DNA of 28,550 nucleotides from an uncultured Erysipelotrichaceae bacterium (GTDB taxonomy: Bacteria; Bacillota_I; Bacilli_A; Erysipelotrichales; Coprobacillaceae): positions 1 through 28,550 of the forward strand of contig UPXV01000031.1 in NCBI GenBank assembly GCA_900538465.1, given 5' to 3'. Made by a program: the position numbers and the translations under genes. Shown here one piece after another: positions 15,870 through 23,258 of this stretch. Within the stretch, counting starts at the first letter, position 1. Each line of letters starts with the position of its first letter. A model generated the notes under the pieces. That model saw only the letters and a list, made by a program, of their open reading frames with translations. It searched no databases and was not told where the DNA came from.

Positions 15870-16204
15870 GCGTATTCACCTCCTCCACATTGCTAGTGGC
15901 TGGGTGATAAGCAGATTATAACATGGAATAAACAGGTGTGCGTCTCAACTTGATGACAAGTTTGTCTCATGTATTTTCCATGAAAAATTACAAAAATGCC
16001 TAAAAATCAATATCTTTATGAGACGTTTTTGGAAAATAGATGACAATATGATGAGAATGAAAAAATGAGAAGTGAATACTTTTACCAATAATAAAGAATT
16101 GAAATGTGTTTTTTCCTATTTATGTTGTCTTTACTATGAAATGATAGCATAATAAGAATAAGTCAAAATTGTAAAGGACTATTTATTTTGTGACTTGGGA
16201 ATAC

Positions 16205-16233
16205 TTGAAAAGGCATAGTGAATATGCTATTAT
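16205..16233 (+). promoter_or_regulatory. Antisense RNA promoter, copy 2
   Basis: TTGAAA (16205-16210), 17-bp spacer, TATTAT (16228-16233), as in copy 1; the spacer differs by one base. Confidence 0.7.
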
Positions 16234-16239
16234 AGTTTT

Positions 16240-16316
16240 GTAAGTTTATAGTAACCTATTGAAAGAGTGTGTATTCACACCCAAAACAAAACCAGGAGCT
16301 GGCACTCCTGGTTTTT
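16240..16316 (+). ncRNA. Predicted antitoxin RNA, copy 2
   Basis: Identical in sequence to the predicted antisense RNA of copy 1, so each RNA could silence both toxin messages. Confidence 0.6.
16288..16316. terminator. Bidirectional terminator, toxin-antitoxin copy 2
   Basis: Same 11-bp stem AAAACCAGGAG/CTCCTGGTTTT as in copy 1. Confidence 0.85.
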
Positions 16317-16318
16317 GG

Positions 16319-16432
16319 CTATTCACCATGCTTTTTGCATCCGTCTAACCATTTGCAGATCATTTCAATACAAAGATTGACAATGACACCAGCCATAACG
16401 GCAGCCAAGAAGTTTATAATAACCTCTATCAT
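16319..16432 (-). CDS. Fst-like type I toxin peptide, copy 2 (37 aa)
   Basis: Identical peptide, ribosome site, leader and extended -10 promoter as copy 1. Because both copies keep every element intact, both are probably functional. Confidence 0.7.
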   Translation of the reverse strand: MIEVIINFLAAVMAGVIVNLCIEMICKWLDGCKKHGE

Positions 16433-16687
16433 GCGTATTCACCTCCTCCACATTGCTAGTGGCTGGGTGATAAGCAGATTATAACATGGAATAAACAGGT
16501 GTGCGTCTCAACTTGATGACAAGTTTGTCTCATGTATTTTGCATGAAAAATAATAAAAATGCTTAAAAATCAATATCTTTATGAGACGTTTTTGGAAAAC
16601 AGATGACAATATGATGAGAATGAAAAAAGAGAAGTGAATACTTTTATTAATAATGAAGAATTGAAATATTTTTTTATTTATATTGTC

Positions 16688-16717
16688 TTGACTATGGGAT
16701 GGTGTCATAATAAGAAT
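16688..16717 (+). promoter_or_regulatory. Promoter of the DUF4259 gene
   Basis: TTGACT (16688-16693), 18-bp spacer, AAGAAT (16712-16717). It lies in the right end of repeat unit 2. The matching place in unit 1 has TTTACT and no gene behind it. Confidence 0.4.
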
Positions 16718-16747
16718 AAGCCATAAATTGTAAAGGGGAAGATAAAA

Positions 16748-17152
16748 ATGGGAGCATGGGATTTTGCTGTATTTGATGATGATACGGCTTATGATGTTTT
16801 AGATGATCTTAAGGAATCATCAAATATTATTAAGGATATGGAAAAGTATTTTGATGATGTTATAGAAGCTGAATATGTGGAATATGAAGAAGGTTATTAT
16901 GCTTTGGTTTCTGCTGCAGTGCTTGATAGTGTCATGAATGATACTCAGTATAGATGTGATGATGAAGATTATTTTGAATGGATCAAGTCATTAAAGCTAA
17001 TCGATTTGACTTCACTTCAATCAAAGGCTATCAAAGCAATTGATGTTATTATAAGTGATAAGTCAGAATTAAAGGAATTGTGGGAAGAAAATGAAGAACT
17101 TTATTTATCATGGAGAGAAGATAAACGTTCTATACAAAAAAGACTTTTATAA
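16748..17152 (+). CDS. DUF4259 protein
   Basis: 134 aa, small, acidic, soluble. The start MGAWDFAVFDDDTAYDVLDD matches the typical MGAWGxGxFDND...WLxDL opening of DUF4259. The rest is helical and acidic with a basic C-terminal tail (SIQKRLL). RBS AAAGGGGA is nine bases upstream. Biochemical function is unknown; members are found near toxins and have the size of immunity proteins, which is context only. Here it follows two toxin-antitoxin units whose repeat overlaps its promoter. Confidence 0.8.
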   Translation: MGAWDFAVFDDDTAYDVLDDLKESSNIIKDMEKYFDDVIEAEYVEYEEGYYALVSAAVLDSVMNDTQYRCDDEDYFEWIKSLKLIDLTSLQSKAIKAIDVIISDKSELKELWEENEELYLSWREDKRSIQKRLL

Positions 17153-17185
17153 TTTATGAAAAGACATTATAAATGAAAATAATCA

Positions 17186-17216
17186 AAAACGAAATGGTGA
17201 ATTGCCATTTCGTTTT
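17186..17216. terminator. Convergent terminator between DUF4259 and AraC genes
   Basis: AAAACGAAATGG (17186-17197) pairs with CCATTTCGTTTT (17205-17216), 12 bp. The T tail is better on the minus strand, and the stem overlaps the stop codon of the AraC gene. Confidence 0.8.
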
Positions 17217-18360
17217 ATAAATACTGAAAATTCTTTTGTCTAAATTCTTTTGGTGTTTGCTTTGTGACTTGTTTAAATCTTTGAGTAAAGTGACTTTGAC
17301 TTGTAAAGTTTAATAATGTACTGATTTCTTGAAAAGAATGATCAGTAAAGAGAAGAAGATGTTTAGCTTCTTCGATTTTTCTTTCTAATAAATATTGAGT
17401 AAAAGAAATTCCTAATTCCTTTTTAAAACGTGATGAAATATAGACAGAACTATGATTGGTTAAATCTTCTAAGTCTTGTAAGGTTACTTTTTCATAGAGA
17501 TGTGTATCAATATAACTTACACATTGATTGATTAAAGTAGAACATTTTTTAGCATTGGATTGAATGAGTTTGATATATTCATAACTAGCATATTTGATGT
17601 ATTGAATACATTCTTGAATGTTACGAATATGAGGAAGATTTTGAATCAGTGCATCAGAAAGACCAAAGGCACTTTCTAAAGGAACACCTTCATTGATAAC
17701 CATACGTGTCATGAGTGTCACAATAGAAATGAATTTAATCTTAACTGTGTCTAAAGAACTTTCTGCTAAAGAAACAATATAAGTTTTATTAAATTGAGTA
17801 AAAATCCAATCAATTTTATCTTTACGACCTCTTTTTACATAATCCAAAAAACGCAGTTCAAATTGATAAGAGTCACGTGTTGTATCTTCTATGCGACGAT
17901 CATATACATTCTTTTCAAAGATTTCCTGTGAACTCATGGCTTGCGGATTGATTCTTAAATATTCAATGGGAATTTGTTTATCATCAATATCCTGATGAGT
18001 TAAAAAAGTATATAACATACCAATCACTTTGACAAAATTATCTAATGATTCAGTAGAAATATAAGTTTGAAATTGACTAAAATAGTCACGTTTTTCTTGT
18101 GATGCACCCAGTAATAAACAAGGACCAATGAGAATAATAAAGTCCTCATAAGAAAATGATGCCAGTAAGGATTGATAGGTATTGATCACATGAATAGGAT
18201 ATTTGTCTTGTTTGAGTAGATAAGGGAAATCTTGGATATGAAGATATAATGGAGAGTATGAAGGAAAGAGGAGTTGATATGACTTATCAATGATACAAAT
18301 AGGGATATAAGTACGTTGATAAAAGGTATCAAAGAGTTTTGTCAATATTTCTAGTTTCAT
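17215..18360 (-). CDS. AraC-family transcriptional regulator of the beta-glucoside operon
   Basis: 381 aa. The C-terminal ~100 residues hold two helix-turn-helix motifs, the first in IDTHLYEKVTLQDLEDLTNH and the second in LNFTSQSHFTQRFKQVTKQTP, with the AraC signature. The N-terminal part is a soluble sensor region like that of the paralogue at 10478. The frame is open further upstream, but AAGGAG in the leader is correctly spaced for the ATG at 18360. It diverges from the beta-glucoside PTS operon across about 160 bp containing a cre-like site and two palindromes, so it very likely controls that operon. Confidence 0.88.
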   Translation of the reverse strand: MKLEILTKLFDTFYQRTYIPICIIDKSYQLLFPSYSPLYLHIQDFPYLLKQDKYPIHVINTYQSLLASFSYEDFIILIGPCLLLGASQEKRDYFSQFQTYISTESLDNFVKVIGMLYTFLTHQDIDDKQIPIEYLRINPQAMSSQEIFEKNVYDRRIEDTTRDSYQFELRFLDYVKRGRKDKIDWIFTQFNKTYIVSLAESSLDTVKIKFISIVTLMTRMVINEGVPLESAFGLSDALIQNLPHIRNIQECIQYIKYASYEYIKLIQSNAKKCSTLINQCVSYIDTHLYEKVTLQDLEDLTNHSSVYISSRFKKELGISFTQYLLERKIEEAKHLLLFTDHSFQEISTLLNFTSQSHFTQRFKQVTKQTPKEFRQKNFQYL

Positions 18361-18420
18361 AGTCATTCTCCTTAAAATTATTATAAAAATATTAAAAATA
18401 TGATATATATACAACTAGGA

Positions 18421-18434
18421 CTATTATATAATAG
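18421..18434. promoter_or_regulatory. 14-bp palindrome containing a -10 box
   Basis: CTATTATATAATAG is a perfect inverted repeat that carries TATAAT on both strands (plus strand 18427-18432), so it can be the -10 region of one or both divergent promoters. Confidence 0.5.
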
Positions 18435-18446
18435 CCTTGCAACAAA

Positions 18447-18460
18447 GTAAAGCGTTTACA
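18447..18460. promoter_or_regulatory. cre-like site of the beta-glucoside operon
   Basis: GTAAAGCGTTTACA matches 12 of 14 positions of TGWAARCGYTWNCW, with an intact CG centre and perfect right half. It would lie just downstream of a start directed by the -10 at 18427-18432, a common place for CcpA repression. Confidence 0.6.
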
Positions 18461-18475
18461 GATATGGCCATATCT
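18460..18475. promoter_or_regulatory. 16-bp perfect palindrome in the operon leader
   Basis: AGATATGGCCATATCT is a perfect dyad about 45 bp before the EIIC start. It may be an operator (for the AraC or RpiR proteins nearby) or a short RNA hairpin. Confidence 0.5.
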
Positions 18476-18519
18476 CTTTCACTTTGATAGCAGGATATAT
18501 GTAGAAAGGATTGAACTTT

Positions 18520-19833
18520 ATGCAAAAGTTAGAACAATTAATTAATGCGAAAATAATGCCATTAGCTGAAAAGATGACTAAGAATAAAATCTTAGGGGCA
18601 TTAATGGAAGGTTTTATTAGAACAAGTCCAATTACACTTGGAATTGCTTTTATTACAATCGTTGGAAACTTCCCAATACCTGGGTGGACAAATTATTTAA
18701 AAGAAATTGGTTTAATGGCTCATGTTGATGCGATTACCAATGGGGCAACAGGAGTTTTAACTCTTTATGTCATTTATTCTCTTGCCATGGCTTATGCCAA
18801 ACGTTTAGAAACAAATGAAAAGAATGCTGCCATTATTTCTCTTGCTTTCTTTATTATGATTATTCCACAAACCATTACGACAACAGTGATGCAAGATGGA
18901 AAAGCAGTAGAAAGTGTTATTAATGCTTTAAAACTTGATTATTTAGGTGGTCAAGGTTTATTTATTGGAATGATTGTGGCTTTGGTTGTCACAAAATTAT
19001 ATGCTTATTTATCTAGTAAGAATTTAACATTTAAATTACCTGATAGTGTTCCTCCAATGGTTTCACAATCATTATCACCAGTTTTTGTTGTGACAATTAT
19101 CTTTGTCTTAGCATTTGTAATCAGAGTCGGATTTAGTTTCACTCCAGCTGGAGATATTATTAATTTCTTTATTCAAACAATTAATGCTCCATTAAATTCA
19201 ATGGTTGCTAGTCCAATTTCAATTATTATCATTATGGGATTGCTTGCTATTTTATGGTTCTTTGGTATTCACAATGCTGTTTTACAAGGACCTTTAGGAG
19301 TCATTAGTTTAACTATGGTGATGGGAAATATTCAAGCTTTCCAAGCTGGAAAAGAACTTCCTTATTTATTACCTTCAGTTATTTATGGAGGAATGATGGC
19401 TTCTGGATTTATGAGTATTGTGATTGGTTATATGTTTAAAGCCAAATCAGCAAAATTCAAACAACTTGCAAAATTATCATTTATCCCATCTGTTTTCAAT
19501 ATTACAGAACCAATTATGTTTGGGATGCCAATTATTATGAACCCAATGTTTATGATTCCTCAATGTTTTACTCAAATTATTAGTGGTTTTGTGACTTGGG
19601 GATTAGCCGTCACAATTTTACCTGTGAGCTTAAATCCAACGATGTCATTATTACCTTGGACAACACCAATCTTTATAAAAATGCCTTTAGCAGGGGGAAT
19701 TAACTATACAATTATTATGATTATTTGTTTTGCGATTACTTTTATGATGTGGTATCCATTTATCAAAGTTGCAGATCGTCATGAATATGAATTAGAACAA
19801 GCCAACGAAGAAAGTTTACAAAATGCCAAATAA
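18520..19833 (+). CDS. PTS EIIC, cellobiose/lactose family (CelB-type)
   Basis: 437 aa membrane permease subunit of the Lac/Cel PTS family, about ten membrane segments. The N-terminus (QKLEQLINAKIMPLAEKMTKN), the GFIRTSPI and WFFGIHNAV segments and the NITEPIMFGMPI loop are typical of CelB/LicC. A TTG at 18511 is possible, but ATG 18520, nine bases after AAAGGA, is chosen. It opens a five-gene operon. Unlike complete cellobiose systems, no EIIA or EIIB gene is nearby, so it must borrow these subunits from another locus. Confidence 0.92.
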   Translation: MQKLEQLINAKIMPLAEKMTKNKILGALMEGFIRTSPITLGIAFITIVGNFPIPGWTNYLKEIGLMAHVDAITNGATGVLTLYVIYSLAMAYAKRLETNEKNAAIISLAFFIMIIPQTITTTVMQDGKAVESVINALKLDYLGGQGLFIGMIVALVVTKLYAYLSSKNLTFKLPDSVPPMVSQSLSPVFVVTIIFVLAFVIRVGFSFTPAGDIINFFIQTINAPLNSMVASPISIIIIMGLLAILWFFGIHNAVLQGPLGVISLTMVMGNIQAFQAGKELPYLLPSVIYGGMMASGFMSIVIGYMFKAKSAKFKQLAKLSFIPSVFNITEPIMFGMPIIMNPMFMIPQCFTQIISGFVTWGLAVTILPVSLNPTMSLLPWTTPIFIKMPLAGGINYTIIMIICFAITFMMWYPFIKVADRHEYELEQANEESLQNAK

Positions 19834-20908
19834 TCAATGGACAACTTATTGGAGTCGTGCTCAAAGAGGACTTGGCTTGATTCCAACACCTTGTTTAAAA
19901 CATCAACATATGACTTTGAAGGCGATTCCTCAAAGTCATATGTTAAGATTAAGATTTGCAGCCTTTTATGAAACACAACCCATCGAAATTACCAATGTTT
20001 ATCTTTCTGATTCTCATAATCACTATCGCCTTTTCTTTCAAGGACAAGAAAAAGTCACACTTAAGCCACAAGATGCATGCTGGAGTGATGGGATAGATAT
20101 TCATGAGATGGATCAATCAGCATTAAGCCTTGAATATGATATCGTTGTATCGCCAGATTATCACTTTGTTTCTGGCTTTGAAAGAATGGATTATGATGTT
20201 TTTAAAGAAGCCCCTCAACAAATTTATGCTTTAAATAGCATTGAATTACAAGGATCATTAAAAGGATGTCTATGTGTTTTTGGTGATTCAATTGTTGAAC
20301 AAGGGAACTATACTCGTATTCTTCAAGAAAAATCAATGGAGAAAGGTTATAGTTTGATTAATCTAGGATTAAGTGGTAATCGTCTGTTACGTCAAATTGA
20401 ATGTGTTGATTTACAAGATACTGATAATCCAGAAATCACACAGGTTTTGACACAAAAAGTCTATCAAAATATTTCCATTGATAAGCAATGTTTTGGAATA
20501 TCTGGGTTATCACGTTTTGTCAAAGAAGCAAAAGAATGTCATCGAGTTTATCAGTATATCATTGCGATAGGAGTTAACGATTTGTATCAACCAGGAACAT
20601 TCTGTGCTTTAATGAGTGAATTACCAACTCTTGAAGATATGCAAAAAGGATATATGTCTTTAAGAGAAATGATTCAAGATATACCAACTTTATGGTGTGA
20701 AATCACTCCATTTATCAATAATCCTCATTGTACAAAAGAAAAAGAAGAAAGACGTCAACAAATCAATTTATGGTTAAATCAAACAATGAACCAAACAGTA
20801 TGTTTTGATAATTTAACCAAAGAAGATATGAACGAAGATGGCTTACATCCTAGTTCACTTGGTGGAAAGAAAATGGCTAAGGAGATAGAAAAATGTTTAA
20901 ATATATAA
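19823..20908 (+). CDS. SGNH/GDSL-type esterase in the beta-glucoside operon
   Basis: 361 aa, no signal peptide, so cytosolic. The N-terminal ~140 residues are a beta-rich region. The SGNH catalytic domain follows: CVFGDSI with Ser156, GLSGNR (block II), AIGVND with Asn252 and EDGLHP with Asp339 and His342. The layout (beta-domain plus SGNH domain) is like carbohydrate esterases that remove acetyl groups from sugars (CE2/CE3-like); the exact family is not certain. The start overlaps the EIIC gene by 11 bases and the end overlaps the next gene, indicating coupled translation. Confidence 0.85.
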   Translation: MPNNQWTTYWSRAQRGLGLIPTPCLKHQHMTLKAIPQSHMLRLRFAAFYETQPIEITNVYLSDSHNHYRLFFQGQEKVTLKPQDACWSDGIDIHEMDQSALSLEYDIVVSPDYHFVSGFERMDYDVFKEAPQQIYALNSIELQGSLKGCLCVFGDSIVEQGNYTRILQEKSMEKGYSLINLGLSGNRLLRQIECVDLQDTDNPEITQVLTQKVYQNISIDKQCFGISGLSRFVKEAKECHRVYQYIIAIGVNDLYQPGTFCALMSELPTLEDMQKGYMSLREMIQDIPTLWCEITPFINNPHCTKEKEERRQQINLWLNQTMNQTVCFDNLTKEDMNEDGLHPSSLGGKKMAKEIEKCLNI

Positions 20909-21870
20909 TACTCATTATTATCATCATTATTTTATATATTGTTTTTTGGACACCTTATCCATTTGTTTGGTTATTGCGTTCAAAAAAAGAAGTAGAAAGA
21001 GAAAAAGGTCCTCATAATATTGAGGAAATCAAAGAAGGAATTCATATTTTGCCTAACCTCCCATACCCTTCAAAATATCCTCAAGCGACTTATGACCTAT
21101 ATCTTCCAAAAAATCAACCCATCAAACATATGATTGTCTGGGTTCATGGGGGTTCTTTTATCTCAGGTGATAGCCGAGGAATGCGAAATTTTGCCCCGAT
21201 GCTTGCAAGTCAAGGTTATGGTGTTTGTGCCATGAATTATGCCTATGCCCCAAGATGTCATTTTCCAAGTCAAGTCAAACAAGTCGATGAAATGTTATGT
21301 CATATTCAAAATGATTTGAAAAAAGACAATATCATGATTGAAGATTTTATCTTAGGTGGAGATTCAGCAGGAGCTAATATTGCTGCAACTTATGCATCAA
21401 TGTATCAAAATGAGACATTAGCATTAAAAGCAAATGTCAATTTACTTAATTCTTTGCCAATTAAAGGGTTATTATTGTTTTGTGGTCCCTATGATTTATC
21501 AGAAGATTTTCAAAAAGAAGAATTTAAACAATTTCGTTTGTTTATGAAATATATTGGTTGGTCTTATTTAGGACATAAATATTGGTGGAAAAGAGATGAA
21601 CGTTTTTATTCATCACCATTGCATAATATTCATAAGCACTTTCCACCAGCTTATATTTGTGATGGTAAGAAATTTTCATTTATGTGGCAAGGTCAAAAGC
21701 TTGTTCAAGCTTTGAAAAAGCAAGAAATTTATGTAGAAAGTCGTTTTTATGAACACATGTCTCATGAATTTCAATTTGATTATCAAAAGAATGAACAAGA
21801 AGCCATGCAGGTTTATGAAGATACACTTCATTTTTTAAAACATATTTTAGAAAAGGAGAGCACATGTTAA
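20893..21870 (+). CDS. Membrane-tethered alpha/beta hydrolase (esterase)
   Basis: 325 aa. One N-terminal membrane helix (YIILIIIIIILYIVFW) is followed by basic residues (RSKKEVEREK), which by the positive-inside rule suggests a cytoplasmic catalytic domain. The hydrolase fold shows the oxyanion loop VHGGSF (85-87), the nucleophile Ser158 in GGDSAG and a C-terminal catalytic His in HMSHEF, as in hormone-sensitive-lipase/carboxylesterase (BD-FAE-like) proteins. RBS AAGGAG. It overlaps both neighbours. A second acyl-removing enzyme in a sugar operon suggests the imported glycoside is acylated. Confidence 0.85.
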   Translation: MFKYIILIIIIIILYIVFWTPYPFVWLLRSKKEVEREKGPHNIEEIKEGIHILPNLPYPSKYPQATYDLYLPKNQPIKHMIVWVHGGSFISGDSRGMRNFAPMLASQGYGVCAMNYAYAPRCHFPSQVKQVDEMLCHIQNDLKKDNIMIEDFILGGDSAGANIAATYASMYQNETLALKANVNLLNSLPIKGLLLFCGPYDLSEDFQKEEFKQFRLFMKYIGWSYLGHKYWWKRDERFYSSPLHNIHKHFPPAYICDGKKFSFMWQGQKLVQALKKQEIYVESRFYEHMSHEFQFDYQKNEQEAMQVYEDTLHFLKHILEKESTC

Positions 21871-23258
21871 AAAAAGATTTTTTATGGGGTGGAGCAGTTG
21901 CGGCAAATCAATGTGAAGGTGCCTATGATGAAGATGGGAAAGGTCTTTCGATTATGGATATCATCACTGCAGGTAGCAAAGATGCTCCTCGTCAAGTGAC
22001 ATTAGAAATAAAGGATGATTGTTATTATCCTAATCATGAAGCGATTGATTTTTATCATCGTTATCAAGAGGATATTGAATTATTTGCCCAAATGGGTTTT
22101 AAATGTTTTCGGACTTCGATTGCCTGGACAAGAATTTTCCCTCATGGGGATGAAGATGAACCTAATGAAGCTGGATTAGCTTTTTATGATCGTTTATTTA
22201 AAGCTTTGAAAGCCAAAGGAATTGAACCAGTTGTCACAATATCACATTATGAAATGCCCCTTGATTTGGTAAAAAAATATGGTGGTTGGTCAAATCGTCG
22301 ATTGATAGATTTTTATACGAAATATGCATCTGTTTTATTTCATAGATATAAAGGTGTTGTTCGTTATTGGATGACTTTCAATGAAATTAACAGTACGGTT
22401 AAGATTCCTATGATTGCAGGTGTTTTAATAAAACCGGGTGAAAATCAAAAGCAGATTGCTTATCAAGCTTTACATCATCAGTTTGTCGCTAGCAGTAAAG
22501 CAGTTCAATTAGCACATGAGATTGATCCAGATAATAAAGTGGGTTGTATGGTTATGACAACGGTGGGTTATCCACAAACCAGTCATCCTTTAGATGCCCT
22601 TGCTGCTCAAGAATATTTAAGAGATGGTACATTGTTTTTTTGTGATGTGCAATGTCGTGGATATTATCCAGGATATTTTCAAAATTATCATATTGAATTA
22701 GATATTACTGATGATGATTTGAAGGATTTAAAAGCTGGGACAGTTGATTATATTGGTTTTTCTTATTATTCTTCACAAGTTGTTTCACATCTTGATGGTG
22801 GAGAAAAAGTGAAAGGGAATATTGTGGATGGTTTGAAGAATCCTTATTTACAAGCGAGTGAATGGGGATGGCAGATTGATCCAGATGGTTTAAAATATTT
22901 AATGCGCATACTTTATGAACGTTATCAATTGCCTTTATTTATTGTTGAAAATGGTTTGGGGTATGATGATCAAATCAATGAGAATGGTGAAATTATTGAT
23001 GATTATCGTATTGACTATATGCGAGCACATATTCAAGCTATGAAGGATATTGTTGAACAAGAAGGTATTGATTTGATGGGTTATACTGCTTGGGGACCAA
23101 TTGATATTGTTAGTGCTGGGACTGGTGAAATGAAGAAACGTTATGGAATGATCTATGTGGATAAAGATAATGAGGGACATGGGTCATTAAAGCGAATGAA
23201 AAAGAAATCGTTTGATTGGTATCGACAAGTGATTTTAAGTAATGGAGAAATATTATGA
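21864..23258 (+). CDS. 6-phospho-beta-glucosidase, GH1
   Basis: 464 aa cytosolic glycosidase hydrolysing PTS-imported 6-phospho-beta-glucosides. GH1 signature parts: N-terminal FLWGGAVAANQCEGA, the acid/base Glu174 in TFNEIN and the nucleophile Glu362 in IVENGLG. The segment GTGEMKKRYG near the C-terminus carries the Lys and Tyr that bind the 6-phosphate, so the substrate is phosphorylated (BglA/AscB type). RBS AAAAGGAGAG; the start overlaps the preceding gene by seven bases and the stop overlaps the kinase gene by four. Confidence 0.95.
   Translation: MLKKDFLWGGAVAANQCEGAYDEDGKGLSIMDIITAGSKDAPRQVTLEIKDDCYYPNHEAIDFYHRYQEDIELFAQMGFKCFRTSIAWTRIFPHGDEDEPNEAGLAFYDRLFKALKAKGIEPVVTISHYEMPLDLVKKYGGWSNRRLIDFYTKYASVLFHRYKGVVRYWMTFNEINSTVKIPMIAGVLIKPGENQKQIAYQALHHQFVASSKAVQLAHEIDPDNKVGCMVMTTVGYPQTSHPLDALAAQEYLRDGTLFFCDVQCRGYYPGYFQNYHIELDITDDDLKDLKAGTVDYIGFSYYSSQVVSHLDGGEKVKGNIVDGLKNPYLQASEWGWQIDPDGLKYLMRILYERYQLPLFIVENGLGYDDQINENGEIIDDYRIDYMRAHIQAMKDIVEQEGIDLMGYTAWGPIDIVSAGTGEMKKRYGMIYVDKDNEGHGSLKRMKKKSFDWYRQVILSNGEIL

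Larger units (their letters stand above)
15610..16172. repeat. Tandem duplication, unit 1 (toxin-antitoxin module)
   Basis: First of two direct repeats offset by exactly 563 bp where they align without gaps. Bases 15656-15977 are identical to 16219-16540 (322 bp). The flanks up to about 16172 match at a lower level with scattered substitutions and a few small indels. There is no long gene here: it holds the minus-strand toxin gene, the plus-strand antisense RNA and their shared terminator. No transposase or terminal inverted repeats are seen. Confidence 0.9.
16173..16738. repeat. Tandem duplication, unit 2 (toxin-antitoxin module)
   Basis: Second direct repeat of the toxin-antitoxin module. 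The core 16219-16540 is identical to copy 1; flanks differ at roughly one base in ten by eye. Its right end contains the promoter and ribosome site of the DUF4259 gene, and the corresponding right end of unit 1 looks like a relic of the same upstream region. Confidence 0.9.

Noticed and set aside
15706..15921. 71-codon plus-strand frame, repeated identically at 16269-16484
   Set aside because: It starts inside the predicted antisense RNA, lacks a ribosome site, reads through the terminator and lies opposite the toxin gene, which has far better translation signals. It is a shadow frame.
16508..16708. 66-codon minus-strand frame in the flank of repeat unit 2
   Set aside because: No ribosome site, and the matching flank of unit 1 carries indels, so the frame is not kept.
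15610..16738. Insertion sequence or transposon as explanation of the duplication
   Set aside because: No transposase, no terminal inverted repeats and no target-site duplication were seen; a simple tandem duplication suffices.
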